Source: a virus
Direction: 5' to 3' (one strand)
Virus record (IMG/VR): IMGVR_UViG_3300035121_000028
Span: 1-34,649 of that record
Length of the DNA: 34,649 nt
Shown here: in pieces, positions 13,798-22,647 of the stretch
Layout: every line of letters begins with the position of its first letter
Position numbering within the stretch: position 1 is the first letter of the stretch
Program-made: the position numbers and the translations under genes
Notes under the pieces: model-generated
What the model was told of the DNA's origin: nothing
The model's database searches: none
The model's input: the letters and a program-made list of their open reading frames with translations, nothing else

Positions 13798-14745
13798 ATG
13801 CCAATAACAACTACTGGTGTGTTACCTGCTCCAGTTCAGCAAACATTTAATGCGAAACTGTTGTCAGTTCCAACACCAAACTTAATTCACAATGTTCCTG
13901 CTGAAAAATATAGAATGCCACGCAATGGTGGTACAATTATGAGATTCCGTCGTTACCAACCGCTTGCAACAGCAATGGTACCACTAGGAAACTCTGGTAT
14001 GACACCTCCTGCTCAACAATTAACTGCTACTGACATTGATGCAACAATCAGTTGGTATGGTACTTGGGTAGAAATTAACGAACAAGTAGTATTGGGCAAC
14101 CAAGAACAAGTTCTTAATGAAGCAGCTTTACGTCTTGGCGTATCGCTCCGTCAAACAGAAGATCAATTAACTCGTGATATGTTAGCTGCTACAGCAACAG
14201 CAGTTGCATGTGTTAATGGTATCAATGGTGACAACCCAACAGAAATTACTTCAGAAGATATTTCTACAGTAATTCAAATGTTGCTTGGTGCAGATGCTCA
14301 CATGTTCTTAAGTGGCGTTGAAGGTGAAAATAAATTCGGGACAGCTCCAGTTCGTAATGCGTACTTTGCATTATGTAATACAGATTTAACTGGTAACTTG
14401 AACAATGTTAACGGATTTATTAACCAAGCTAACTATCCAAGCCAACACAAAATCCTTGATTCAGAATGGGGATCAGTGCAAAACTTGAGATTCTTAGTAT
14501 CTTCAATTGGTTCTAAAGTTCCAGGTGCTTCTTCAAATGGTAATACAGTTTACAACGTATTCTGTGTAGCTAAAGAAGCTTATGGTTGTATTCACCAAGA
14601 TGGTGCTACAGCACAGTTTATTTACCGCCCTGCTCAATTCACTGGTCCATTAGCTCAAAACGTAACAGTAGGTTACAAATTTGCTACTGTTCCAAGACTA
14701 TTGAACGATCAGTGGGTTCTTAAACTTCAATGTACATTAGCTTAA
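13798..14745 (+). CDS. Major capsid protein, N4-gp56 family
   Basis: 315 aa. The pattern fits N4-gp56-like coat proteins: EKYRMPRNGGTIMRFRRYQPL (in the first 60 residues), GMTPPAQQLTATDIDATISW (about 67-86) leading to YGTWVEINEQVV, a long helix with LRQTEDQLTRDMLAATATAV, and late segments YGCIHQDG and GYKFATVPRLLNDQWVLKLQ. It should form the icosahedral shell (HK97-type fold). The codons are cleaner and the flanking RBS (AAAAAGG) good, as for an abundant protein, and two hairpins sit in its leader. Length is somewhat short for the family but complete at both ends. Confidence 0.92.
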   Translation: MPITTTGVLPAPVQQTFNAKLLSVPTPNLIHNVPAEKYRMPRNGGTIMRFRRYQPLATAMVPLGNSGMTPPAQQLTATDIDATISWYGTWVEINEQVVLGNQEQVLNEAALRLGVSLRQTEDQLTRDMLAATATAVACVNGINGDNPTEITSEDISTVIQMLLGADAHMFLSGVEGENKFGTAPVRNAYFALCNTDLTGNLNNVNGFINQANYPSQHKILDSEWGSVQNLRFLVSSIGSKVPGASSNGNTVYNVFCVAKEAYGCIHQDGATAQFIYRPAQFTGPLAQNVTVGYKFATVPRLLNDQWVLKLQCTLA

Positions 14746-14764
14746 TAACATTGAAAGGAAAAAT

Positions 14765-15826
14765 ATGGCAATAATTCAACAAGGTCGATTCACGTCTGAT
14801 GGTTCAAACTTTGTTTTACCAGTTCGTTCAGGCGTTGACTGGATTCGTGTTTTTAACCAAACTGCATCAATAACAACAACAGTAGATTTAGCATATGATT
14901 TTTATTTCCAATTAGGTATGGTGGCTAGTGCTCTTCCAACAACAGGCCAAGGAACCCGTTGGGTAAAATTAGGTGCTACTAATGCTCAAGATTGTATAAC
15001 AGTAAATCAAATTCCAGTTAACGGTGGGTTTGTTTTAGTAGATACATCTTTAAATCCATTAGGAAGCCCAGTAGCAATTACTGGTTCAAGTAACGCTACT
15101 TCTCCGGTTGTTACTACAGGAGATACCGGGGCATTAGTTGTAGGAAGCGTTGTTAGACTTTCTAACCTTGATGCTCAAAAAGAAAATGCTGGTATTGATT
15201 GGGCTATTAGTGCGGTTACTGCTAATACTAACTTTACTATTGCAGCTATTTTAGCTACAGCTCCAGGTGCTGCTGCTACATCTGGTTTCTATAGACAAGT
15301 TAAATTTGATCCAATTTTTTACCCATCAGATCGTGTAATTGTTAATATTACCGCAGTGGGTAATGGATCACGTATTTTCTTAAACGTTCCATCAAACTAT
15401 ACAGTTGGTTCAAAAATTCGTGTCAATGTTCCATCATCAATATATGGTATGACACAAATTAATGGATTACTTGGTACAGTAACAGCAGTTGATAATACAG
15501 TTGCTGGCGGTACTCGTGTATCTATTTTAACTGACATAGATATTACAGGATTCACTGCATTTACATTCCCAACTTCAGCTCAATTTAACGCAGCAGGTCC
15601 ATTCGCTCTTGCTACAGTGACTCCTGTTGGTGAAAATACTGCATATGCTCAAAATCAAGTTCCTCCATTGAACGTTTTGGGTGATGCAACATTAAATATT
15701 GGTGAAATTGGTGTGCTTCTTCAAGGTGGTAATACAACTGCAGGTGCTATAGCAGGACCAGCTGGTGCTACTGGAGACGTTATGTTCTGGATTGCAGGTT
15801 CTTCAGACGCTGTAACTAACACATAA
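14765..15826 (+). CDS. Head decoration or minor capsid protein (inferred)
   Basis: 353 aa, 19 bases after the coat gene and preceded by AAAGGA. It is rich in Thr, Val, Ala, Gly and Asn with regular beta pattern, including two stretches that look like Ig-like or jelly-roll beta domains (about 95-175 and 190-270). The start, MAIIQQGRFTSDGSNFVLPV, and RVFNQTAS resemble proteins that follow the coat gene in N4-gp56-type phages. I infer a decoration or capsid-stabilising role; a virion fibre is the alternative. No enzyme motif. Confidence 0.72.
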   Translation: MAIIQQGRFTSDGSNFVLPVRSGVDWIRVFNQTASITTTVDLAYDFYFQLGMVASALPTTGQGTRWVKLGATNAQDCITVNQIPVNGGFVLVDTSLNPLGSPVAITGSSNATSPVVTTGDTGALVVGSVVRLSNLDAQKENAGIDWAISAVTANTNFTIAAILATAPGAAATSGFYRQVKFDPIFYPSDRVIVNITAVGNGSRIFLNVPSNYTVGSKIRVNVPSSIYGMTQINGLLGTVTAVDNTVAGGTRVSILTDIDITGFTAFTFPTSAQFNAAGPFALATVTPVGENTAYAQNQVPPLNVLGDATLNIGEIGVLLQGGNTTAGAIAGPAGATGDVMFWIAGSSDAVTNT

Positions 15827-15839
15827 TTATGATACTATT

Positions 15840-15859
15840 GGGGAGATTAATTTCTCCCC
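15840..15859 (+). terminator. Hairpin after the head-gene pair
   Basis: GGGGAGA (15840-15846), loop TTAATT, TCTCCCC (15853-15859), then TTT. A strong stem but a short T-tract, so at best a partial terminator before the RBS AATAGGA of the next gene. Confidence 0.65.
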
Positions 15860-15879
15860 TTTCAATAATAGGAACAAAA

Positions 15880-16305
15880 ATGAGTAATGAATTAGTAAAA
15901 GATTATGAAAAAGAAGCGGTTGTAAAAACATCCAAAAAGAGTGCTTCTAAAGAAATAGCAGATAAATATAAAAAACAAATGCAAAAAGATCTTCGCATGG
16001 TTAAAGGTATGTTCAAGAACTCTGAACTTCCAGGAGCACCATTAACATTTGGATTTTTGAAGTACAAAGAAGTACCTGCTAAAACGTATACATTTGAAGA
16101 TGGTGGAACATATGAAGTTCCCTACATGATAGCTCAACATATTAATAATAGTTGCTGGTATCCAGTGTATAAAACGTTTGAAGAAGGAGATGGTAGATTC
16201 AGACAAAAAGTAGGACAAAAAGTTCAACGCTTCAGTTTTATACCATTAGACTTCATGGAAGATCTCGACACAAGTAATAATATTATTACCGTAGAACATA
16301 TTTGA
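15880..16305 (+). CDS. Small structural-region protein, 141 aa
   Basis: ATG 15880 with RBS AATAGGA; an upstream in-frame ATG at 15829 would run through the hairpin and is not used. The N-terminal 50 residues are Lys-rich and helical (KKSASKEIADKYKKQMQKDL), the rest is beta-rich with GAPLTFGFLKYKEVPAKTYT and NNSCWYPVYKTFEEG, ending in a DFMED segment. The position between decoration protein and tail adaptor suggests a head-completion or assembly role. No family recognised with confidence. Confidence 0.75.
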   Translation: MSNELVKDYEKEAVVKTSKKSASKEIADKYKKQMQKDLRMVKGMFKNSELPGAPLTFGFLKYKEVPAKTYTFEDGGTYEVPYMIAQHINNSCWYPVYKTFEEGDGRFRQKVGQKVQRFSFIPLDFMEDLDTSNNIITVEHI

Positions 16306-16361
16306 TTGCATTGAAATATTTATAGATGCTAAGATTATCTATATATAGTAGATATTAAAAT

Positions 16362-16386
16362 GGGCTAATCTGAAAATGGTTAGCCC
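16362..16386 (+). terminator. Hairpin before the adaptor gene
   Basis: GGGCTAA (16362-16368) pairs with TTAGCCC (16380-16386) around an 11-base loop; TACTG follows, so no T-tract. It lies just upstream of the chosen RBS and covers an alternative ATG at 16376. Confidence 0.6.
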
Positions 16387-16402
16387 TACTGAAGAGGTTG
16401 CA

Positions 16403-17458
16403 ATGGCAGTTATACCAAATTCTACGCTCAATGCTATTATGATTAAGGCCCGAAGGTTAAGTAGGTCTCCATCAGCTTCTCAAATATCTGATGCTGATTT
16501 AATAAACTATGTTAATACATTTCTTATTTATGATTTACCTTCTCATTTAAAGCTTAACTATTTGAGAAGGACTTTTACATTTTATACTCAACCAAATGTA
16601 GATTCATATACTACGAATGATATTTGGGATGGTAACCCGATGAATAATTTTAATAACTTAATTATTACATCAAGCGATCCGGTATATGTTTCAGGGTATA
16701 AAACACTGTTTACTCAATCAAGGGAAGAGTTTTTTCTCCGATGGAACTATTTAAAGCAAATAGCTCAAATTGGTACTGGTGACGGTTTAACAACTCAATT
16801 TGCAGGTATTCTTTCTAGTATTCCAATCATACCAACAGAGACAGTATTCACTTCAATAAATAGTGGTGGATTTGGTATAGGTCTTCAAGCAATTCCTATA
16901 TTTGATGAAAATAGCGGATTGCAAACACAAATTAGTGGTCTTTATGATACTAATGATACAACATCAATTCCAACTCAACCAATAACAACTGCTACAATTC
17001 CACCGTTTAATACCGTAAATAATGAAACAGGTGCATATGTTTTAACATTCTCATCTGCTCCTGGTGCTGGAGAAGTAATAAATGTTCAGTCAGTTCCATT
17101 CCAATCAGCAAGGCCAACAGATGTATTATTTTTCAATAATACCTTCACTTTAAGGCCAGTTCCTGATCAACAATATAATGTAACAATTGAATGTTATGTT
17201 CTTCCAACTGTATTAATAGATGCAGGACAATCTCCTGAATTAAATCAATGGTGGCAGTATATCGCTTATGGAACAGCTAAAAAAATTCTTGAAGATCGTT
17301 TAGACAATGAAACTCTTGCGTTGATAATGCCTGAATTTAAAGAACAAGAAAAACTTGTTCTCAGAAGAACAATTGAGCAAACAGGTGATACAAGAGCTGC
17401 AACGATTTATTCACAACAAACATATGGAAATGGCTGGCCATGGGGTTGGTGGAACTAA
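16403..17458 (+). CDS. Probable head-to-tail adaptor / tail accessory protein
   Basis: 351 aa from ATG 16403 (RBS GAAGAGG); the earlier ATG 16376 lies in the hairpin. The N-terminus, IMIKARRLSRSPSASQISDA then DLINYVNTFLIYDLPSHLKL, is helical and resembles tail-adaptor proteins of P22 gp4 or T7 gp11 type, which join portal and nozzle. The middle is beta-rich with an inserted Thr/Asn-rich section (about 125-225), and the C-terminus is helical again (WWQYIAYGTAKKILEDRLDN, about 289-308) and ends with GNGWPWGWWN. Position just before tail genes supports the call. Confidence 0.75.
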   Translation: MAVIPNSTLNAIMIKARRLSRSPSASQISDADLINYVNTFLIYDLPSHLKLNYLRRTFTFYTQPNVDSYTTNDIWDGNPMNNFNNLIITSSDPVYVSGYKTLFTQSREEFFLRWNYLKQIAQIGTGDGLTTQFAGILSSIPIIPTETVFTSINSGGFGIGLQAIPIFDENSGLQTQISGLYDTNDTTSIPTQPITTATIPPFNTVNNETGAYVLTFSSAPGAGEVINVQSVPFQSARPTDVLFFNNTFTLRPVPDQQYNVTIECYVLPTVLIDAGQSPELNQWWQYIAYGTAKKILEDRLDNETLALIMPEFKEQEKLVLRRTIEQTGDTRAATIYSQQTYGNGWPWGWWN

Positions 17459-17473
17459 CTTATAGGAGAAACT

Positions 17474-18106
17474 ATGCCATATTCAAGTATTATACCTGGA
17501 GTAAATGATAGAATTAGTATCTCTCAGGATGATATTCTTAATAACTTTCAAGAGATTAAGAATTTAATAGATGTAAACCACATTACTTTTGATGATCCAA
17601 GCGGAGATCAAGGTAAGCATAAGTTTGTTTCTATACCATCAAGAGATGATTCACCACCAACTATCTCAAAAGAAGTAGGAATATATTCAGCTCCAGGAGC
17701 GTTTTCTAGACAAACAGAGTTGTATGTTAAAAAACAAAGTAATGCGACTCCATATTCAATAACAGAACAAACTAAAGTTCCAAATGAGCCTGAATTTTCA
17801 TGGTTAAGATTGCCGAGTGGAATACTATTAAAATGGGGTTTTGTAGTTGTTTTTGGTTACGAGACTGGCATACCTCAATGGAACGCAGCTGGAGTAGTTT
17901 TTAAAAGTAATAATATTCCAGAGTTTACCAATGTTTTTAGTATTATTTTATCTGGTGCAGTTAATCCTCCTGAAAGAGTAAATGCTAATTATTATGTAGT
18001 ATCAAATTCAATAACTACTAATGGATTTACATTTTTAATTGAAAATGTGTATACATTTGTTCCTATTAAAACACATTTTGTAAACTATTTAGCAATAGGT
18101 ATTTAG
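17474..18106 (+). CDS. Tail-associated protein, first of two paralogs
   Basis: 210 aa, RBS ATAGGAGA. It shares with the next gene an N-terminal module: D-ISQDDILNNFQEIKNLIDVNH then F and GKHKFVSIP, then P-TI-KEVG-Y and TELYVK. It continues with SWLRLPSGILLKWGF, a motif frequent in tail-fibre-type proteins where a beta domain begins. The C-terminus is beta-rich. I infer a tail or fibre subunit that binds the nozzle or adaptor. It is not a spike enzyme: no hydrolase residues are seen. Confidence 0.75.
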   Translation: MPYSSIIPGVNDRISISQDDILNNFQEIKNLIDVNHITFDDPSGDQGKHKFVSIPSRDDSPPTISKEVGIYSAPGAFSRQTELYVKKQSNATPYSITEQTKVPNEPEFSWLRLPSGILLKWGFVVVFGYETGIPQWNAAGVVFKSNNIPEFTNVFSIILSGAVNPPERVNANYYVVSNSITTNGFTFLIENVYTFVPIKTHFVNYLAIGI

Positions 18107-18145
18107 ATATAGGAATGTAAGAGTTTAAATATAAAAAGGAAAATT

Positions 18146-18763
18146 ATGGCATACAAGCAAAACATTCCACAGCCTACTGATGAATTAGACACATCCCAAG
18201 CAGATATGTTAGGAAACTTTCAGGCTATACGAACATTAATTGGTATAAATCATGGAAATTTTGGAACAGCGGTTGAAGGTAAACATACGTTCATTGAATT
18301 TCCTGTTCAAGGTTCAGATCCAGCAACTATTCCTCAAGAAGTAGCTCTATTTTGTAAAAATGGACCAACATCAGGAGTTCCAGAATTAGCATTTAAAAGA
18401 GAAAATAATGGGACAGTAGCAGTATTCACAGAAGGTACTGCTGCAGGGAATACTGGGTATACGAGGCTTCCAAGTGGTGCATTAATAAAATTTGCTCTTT
18501 ATAATGTAGCGAGCGCATTAGGGGGAGTTTTCTTTAGGCAAAATACTTTAACAATTGGGCCTGTAGACCCTGCATTTACTGAAATAGATGCAGTTTTTGT
18601 AACTGCTGCAACTCCTTTAAATACTGATACTCCAACATCAATTCCTTATTTTGTACGTTTTGGAGCAACAGCTACAACATTTGATATTGTAACTAATTCC
18701 ACAAAAAGTGGTGGCGGCTGGGATGCCTATCAAGTGTCTGTTATGATAATAGGCAAAGGATAA
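18146..18763 (+). CDS. Tail-associated protein, second of two paralogs
   Basis: 205 aa, 39 bases downstream of its paralog, RBS AAAAGGA. The shared module is DTSQADMLGNFQAIRTLIGI, NHGNF, GKHTFIEFP, P-TIPQEVALF and PELAFKRE, then YTRLPSGALIKFALY. The C-terminal 90 residues differ in sequence from the first copy but keep beta character. Tandem duplication followed by divergence of the C-terminal part is typical of receptor-contacting tail proteins. The next gene starts three bases after its stop. Confidence 0.75.
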   Translation: MAYKQNIPQPTDELDTSQADMLGNFQAIRTLIGINHGNFGTAVEGKHTFIEFPVQGSDPATIPQEVALFCKNGPTSGVPELAFKRENNGTVAVFTEGTAAGNTGYTRLPSGALIKFALYNVASALGGVFFRQNTLTIGPVDPAFTEIDAVFVTAATPLNTDTPTSIPYFVRFGATATTFDIVTNSTKSGGGWDAYQVSVMIIGKG

Positions 18764-18766
18764 TAT

Positions 18767-20989
18767 ATGCCATACGATAAATTCTTAATAGCACCATTAA
18801 AGTCTGGCCTACAAAATAACGTAAAGCCTTGGTTGATCTCATCCGACGCGTATAGTGTTCTACAGAATTTATATACATGGCGTGGATCTGTAAAAAAAAG
18901 AGCTGGTGGAACATTGATGAATACATCAGTAGGTGCACCACAAGATCAATTATTATCACGTTTCAGGGTAAATATTGGCACTACAGCTGGTGATGGGTCA
19001 TTTACCGCTACGGTTCCAGGAGCGATATTTGATACAGGTCAGGCATTTTCTGTAGGAGATGAGATATTTACCGTTAATGCTTTGGGTACACCTGCAAACA
19101 TGCTAGATTCAACGAATACGGCAGGTCTAGCAACTTTTGATACAACTACAGGACAGGTAGATTTACTTACAATTCATGCGCTTACTGATGTATTTTATTA
19201 TCCAGCAACACCAGTAATGGGATTTGGATTATACACAACACCTTCAATCTCAAAGATTTTTGGATTTGACCAACAATTTGCTTATAACTTTACTTATACA
19301 ACTGGATGGAATAGAAACCCCGGTGGCGATACTTTAAATTCAACATGGACTGGTGACGATAAAGATTTTTTTTGGACAACAAATTATCGTGGGGCTACTG
19401 CTAATGTAATATTGTTTTTCATAACTAATAATGTTGCAGCAGATGGATTTAGATACTGGGATGGAACAAATTTTGTTCAATTGGGAACATCTGTTACAAC
19501 CCCCATAAATACAGTACCTGATTACATTGTTACAGCAAAAATAATATTACCGTTTAAGGGTAGATTGTTATTATTTAATGTTACTGAAAATATAAGCGCA
19601 TCTAATGTTTTATTCCAAAATAGGGTCAGATATTCACAAGTTGGATCTCCAGTATCAACTGATTCTTGGAGAGAAGATATTATAGGTAAAGGTGGCTTTA
19701 TAGATGCGCCAATAATTGATCCAATAATATCAGCTCAATTTCTTAAAGATCGATTGATTATATTTTTTGAGAATTCTACATGGGAACTTGTATATACAGG
19801 TAATGAGCTTTTACCATTTGTGTTCCAGAAAATTAATACAGAGCTTGGAGCAGAATCTCTTAATTCAATAATACCATTTGATCAGACCGTTGTAGGATTT
19901 GGCCCTAATGGAATAAATGAATGTAATGGTATAAACGTACAAAGAATAGATGAACTTATTCCTCAAGAGATATTTAACGTCAGTAACAACACTTTTGGAC
20001 CTCAAAGAGTAACAGGTATACGAGATTACTATAATGAAGTTGTTTACTGGGCATACAATTCTGGTGAAGAGACAACTGGCGATAATAATATATATCCAAA
20101 TTTAGTACTCGTTTACAATTATAGAGAAGGTAATTGGGCGTTTAACCAAGATTCTATAACAGCTTTAGGTAATTTTTACTTACAGAAGACAGTAACATGG
20201 GCTGATTCTCATATTACTTGGGAAAAACAACAGCAATTATGGTCTCAAACAGCTGAAAAAGATAAGTTTCTTTCAATAATAGCAGGTAATCAAGAAGGTT
20301 ATACATTTATAGTTGACTCAGGAAATTCTCAAAACTCAAAGGCTATGCAAATTACTGATATGGTTATAAATGATGCCACAATAACAGTAACTGCAAGAAA
20401 CCATAATCTGAAAAAGAATAGCTATGTACTTATACAAGATGTTAAATGCTTTGATGGAACACTAGAAAATGTTAATGACTTAATTTTTGCAGTTGATACG
20501 AGTGATCCAGACACATTTAGTATAAATACAGGAACTACAGTACTTACTGGAACATATTCTGGTGGTGGCGTAGTGACTAGAGTCAGCGAATTAGCTTTAA
20601 CGAGCAAACAATATAACTTTTACAATGAAGTTGGGGTTAATACAGCAGTATTAAAAGTTGATTTCCTTGTAGATAAAACTGATTTTGGACAAATGGCAGT
20701 TAATTGGGATGTGTCATCATCTAATAGAGACTTTATATTAGATTCTGTTGCTACACAATCACTTATAGGTTCTTCTATATTGCCTACATTTCCAAATGCA
20801 TTGATGCCACTTGAAGAAACTCAATCAAGATTCTGGCATCCAGTTTATTTCAATGCTCAAGGTGAAAACTTCCAATTCATAATGTTCTTTACTCCTCAAC
20901 AAGTTATGAATAAGAACATAGCGCTTTCAGATTTCCAATTGAATGCATTTATTGTTCATGCAATGAAAACAAGTCAATTTGGCTCATAA
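18767..20989 (+). CDS. Tail nozzle / packaged-DNA stabilisation protein
   Basis: 740 aa, largest tail-region protein. It begins MPYDKFLIAPLKSGLQNNVK, PWLISSDAYSVLQNLYTWRG, SVKKRAGG, the characteristic start of P22 gp10-like and T7 gp12-like nozzle proteins, followed by beta-propeller-like repeats (RLLLFNV, NRVRYSQVGSP, LKDRLIIFFENSTWELVYTG, GFGPNGI). It would cap the portal-adaptor stack and carry the tail fibres. A Thr/Val-rich insertion at about 525-620 looks like an extra beta domain. It ends just before a minus-direction hairpin. Confidence 0.85.
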   Translation: MPYDKFLIAPLKSGLQNNVKPWLISSDAYSVLQNLYTWRGSVKKRAGGTLMNTSVGAPQDQLLSRFRVNIGTTAGDGSFTATVPGAIFDTGQAFSVGDEIFTVNALGTPANMLDSTNTAGLATFDTTTGQVDLLTIHALTDVFYYPATPVMGFGLYTTPSISKIFGFDQQFAYNFTYTTGWNRNPGGDTLNSTWTGDDKDFFWTTNYRGATANVILFFITNNVAADGFRYWDGTNFVQLGTSVTTPINTVPDYIVTAKIILPFKGRLLLFNVTENISASNVLFQNRVRYSQVGSPVSTDSWREDIIGKGGFIDAPIIDPIISAQFLKDRLIIFFENSTWELVYTGNELLPFVFQKINTELGAESLNSIIPFDQTVVGFGPNGINECNGINVQRIDELIPQEIFNVSNNTFGPQRVTGIRDYYNEVVYWAYNSGEETTGDNNIYPNLVLVYNYREGNWAFNQDSITALGNFYLQKTVTWADSHITWEKQQQLWSQTAEKDKFLSIIAGNQEGYTFIVDSGNSQNSKAMQITDMVINDATITVTARNHNLKKNSYVLIQDVKCFDGTLENVNDLIFAVDTSDPDTFSINTGTTVLTGTYSGGGVVTRVSELALTSKQYNFYNEVGVNTAVLKVDFLVDKTDFGQMAVNWDVSSSNRDFILDSVATQSLIGSSILPTFPNALMPLEETQSRFWHPVYFNAQGENFQFIMFFTPQQVMNKNIALSDFQLNAFIVHAMKTSQFGS

Positions 20990-20995
20990 TAAAAA

Positions 20996-21019
20996 CACGC
21001 TGCCGTAAAAAGCAGCGTG
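20996..21019 (-). terminator. Terminator for the antisense gene at 21077-21610
   Basis: CACGCTGC (20996-21003) pairs with GCAGCGTG (21012-21019) around CGTAAAAA. On the minus strand the stem is followed by TTTTT (20995-20991), a proper intrinsic terminator for the leftward gene. On the plus strand no T-tract follows, so rightward late transcripts can pass. Confidence 0.82.
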
Positions 21020-21076
21020 CCCAAAAAAGAGAATGAATTAGAGCTATTTATTATTGCTATTAAATTGAAAAAAAAG

Positions 21077-21610
21077 CTACTGTTTTATGTACTCAAGTAT
21101 GACATAACATATAGTGAAATTAGTATAATCCATAGCAGTCGTTATATTTACATTAGTTGCATCAATAACAATAGATATATTCTGATTTATATTTACTGTA
21201 CTTGAATATGGAATAGGTATTGCAGAGGTAGAAGGAAAAGTAGCGGTACCATATATTCGTGTAAAGCTAGTTGTTGCATCAAATGTTATTCCATGAGGAA
21301 CACTTTTTGTAGCTGCATTCGGAAGTGCTCCAAAATTGACTACAGTGCGAAGAACAGGTCTTTGTGTAGGTGACTGTGCCGTCGTTGAAGAAAGTGCAGG
21401 GTTGGGGAAGAATTGTTGCCCATTTAATATTTCTGTGAGTTGGTATAGTCCAATATCTTTTGCATTCAACTGAATTGATATAAGATTTATTCTTTGAGTA
21501 AGGGCAACCATGAATTGTATGAACTCAGAAGAAGATAGATCCTTACCTTGAAGGCTCTGAACATCAAACACTGGTGTTGTCGGAACAAACATTCCTGGGA
21601 ATTGTGCCAT
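21077..21610 (-). CDS. Antisense tail/adhesin-like protein
   Basis: 177 aa, encoded opposite to all surrounding late genes. RBS GAGGAAAT is seven bases before ATG 21610, and a terminator lies downstream, so it is its own transcription unit. The N-terminal part has LSSSEFIQFMVALTQRINLI, a helix as in fibre trimerisation or attachment segments. The C-terminal half, KSVPHGITFDATTSFTRIYG then IPLPY-like IPIPYSS and VNINQNISIVIDATNVNITT, ending TICYVILEYIKQ, matches a beta domain I associate with phage tail-fibre tips. Function: probable minor receptor-binding or fibre protein. Its reversed direction may allow separate timing. Confidence 0.82.
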   Translation of the reverse strand: MAQFPGMFVPTTPVFDVQSLQGKDLSSSEFIQFMVALTQRINLISIQLNAKDIGLYQLTEILNGQQFFPNPALSSTTAQSPTQRPVLRTVVNFGALPNAATKSVPHGITFDATTSFTRIYGTATFPSTSAIPIPYSSTVNINQNISIVIDATNVNITTAMDYTNFTICYVILEYIKQ

Positions 21611-21630
21611 TTTATTTCCTCGTATTTTAG

Positions 21631-21660
21631 TATTATGTAATTATATATTTATACATAATA
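21631..21660. promoter_or_regulatory. Dyad between divergent genes
   Basis: TATTATGTA (21631-21639) and TACATAATA (21652-21660) are exact inverted copies 12 bases apart, extended outward by TTA/TAA with one G-T pair. It sits between the leftward gene at 21610 and the rightward gene at 21680, with TATATTT/TATAAT-like sequence inside, so an operator or divergent promoter is plausible. Confidence 0.55.
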
Positions 21661-21679
21661 TTAATTCGGAAGGTTTAAT

Positions 21680-22636
21680 ATGGCGAAAAAAGAATCAAGG
21701 GGAATGTTTCAAAGAGGTTTAGATGCATTTGGTAATACAGTTGGAGAAGGTGTTCTTAATGCATTTGAAAGACCTGGTGAAAATGTATCTAAATTTCTAT
21801 CAAAAAATGGAGATTCAATTGAGAGATTTATTTCTCAAAATGGTCCAGCATTAGCGGCAGCAATATCTGGAACATTAGTTGGAAATCCATCAATAGGAGC
21901 TATTTCAAGTGCATTAGCTGATATTGTCGGACAACAATTATTTCCTAATGAATGGAAAAATCCTTCAACAGCTGAAAAAATAAGAAATGGAATAGTTAAA
22001 ACGGCAGGCATTTCAGGATTAGCGAATGAAACTGTTAAGAGATATACATCAATGAATCCTCAACAGCAACAATCGCAAAATCAATTGGCGCAATCATTAA
22101 ATCAACTATCCCCTCAAGATCAAATGCAAGCACAACAACAATCTCCGAGTAGATTTAGTGGATTAACTGATTGGTTTCAAAATCAGAAACCTGAAATACA
22201 ATCACAAATATTATCTGCAGTTCCTGGATTAGCAAAAGTTTTGGGTTCTGGTGCAGGAGCTATTTACAATTCATTTAATTCAAAGCCAGAACTGTTACAA
22301 CAAATAGGTCATTACCCAGAAGATCAACAATCATTAATAAATCAAATAAGAACTGGCGGTATGAAAGATATTTTAGAACTTGCTGAAAAAGAAAGACAAG
22401 AAAGAAACGCTCCTACATGGAACCAACGATATGAACAATATGCGCAGCAAAATCCAAATTTATCAAGAATTACATCTGCTTTAGGGTCTGCAGTTCCTGT
22501 TGGTTTAGCTACTGGAGGATTAGGATTTTTACCTACTTTGATTGGCGGCCTAGGATATCAATATACACCTGAAATAAGCAAATATGGTCAAAGTGCATAT
22601 AACAATGTAAGTAATAGATTATCAAGATTATTTTAG
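21680..22636 (+). CDS. Probable DNA ejection / internal virion protein 1
   Basis: 318 aa, RBS GGAAGG. First of three consecutive genes in the place where P22 has gp7, gp20 and gp16. The N-terminal region (about 20-110) is Gly/Ala/Ile-rich with amphipathic helices (PALAAAISGTLVGNPSIGAI), the middle is Gln-rich and disordered (about 120-170), and the C-terminus carries a Gly-rich hydrophobic stretch (SALGSAVPVGLATGGLGFLP, about 265-285). Such membrane-active proteins are ejected to form a channel through the envelope. Assignment rests on order and composition. Confidence 0.7.
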   Translation: MAKKESRGMFQRGLDAFGNTVGEGVLNAFERPGENVSKFLSKNGDSIERFISQNGPALAAAISGTLVGNPSIGAISSALADIVGQQLFPNEWKNPSTAEKIRNGIVKTAGISGLANETVKRYTSMNPQQQQSQNQLAQSLNQLSPQDQMQAQQQSPSRFSGLTDWFQNQKPEIQSQILSAVPGLAKVLGSGAGAIYNSFNSKPELLQQIGHYPEDQQSLINQIRTGGMKDILELAEKERQERNAPTWNQRYEQYAQQNPNLSRITSALGSAVPVGLATGGLGFLPTLIGGLGYQYTPEISKYGQSAYNNVSNRLSRLF

Positions 22637-22647
22637 AAGGAATTATT

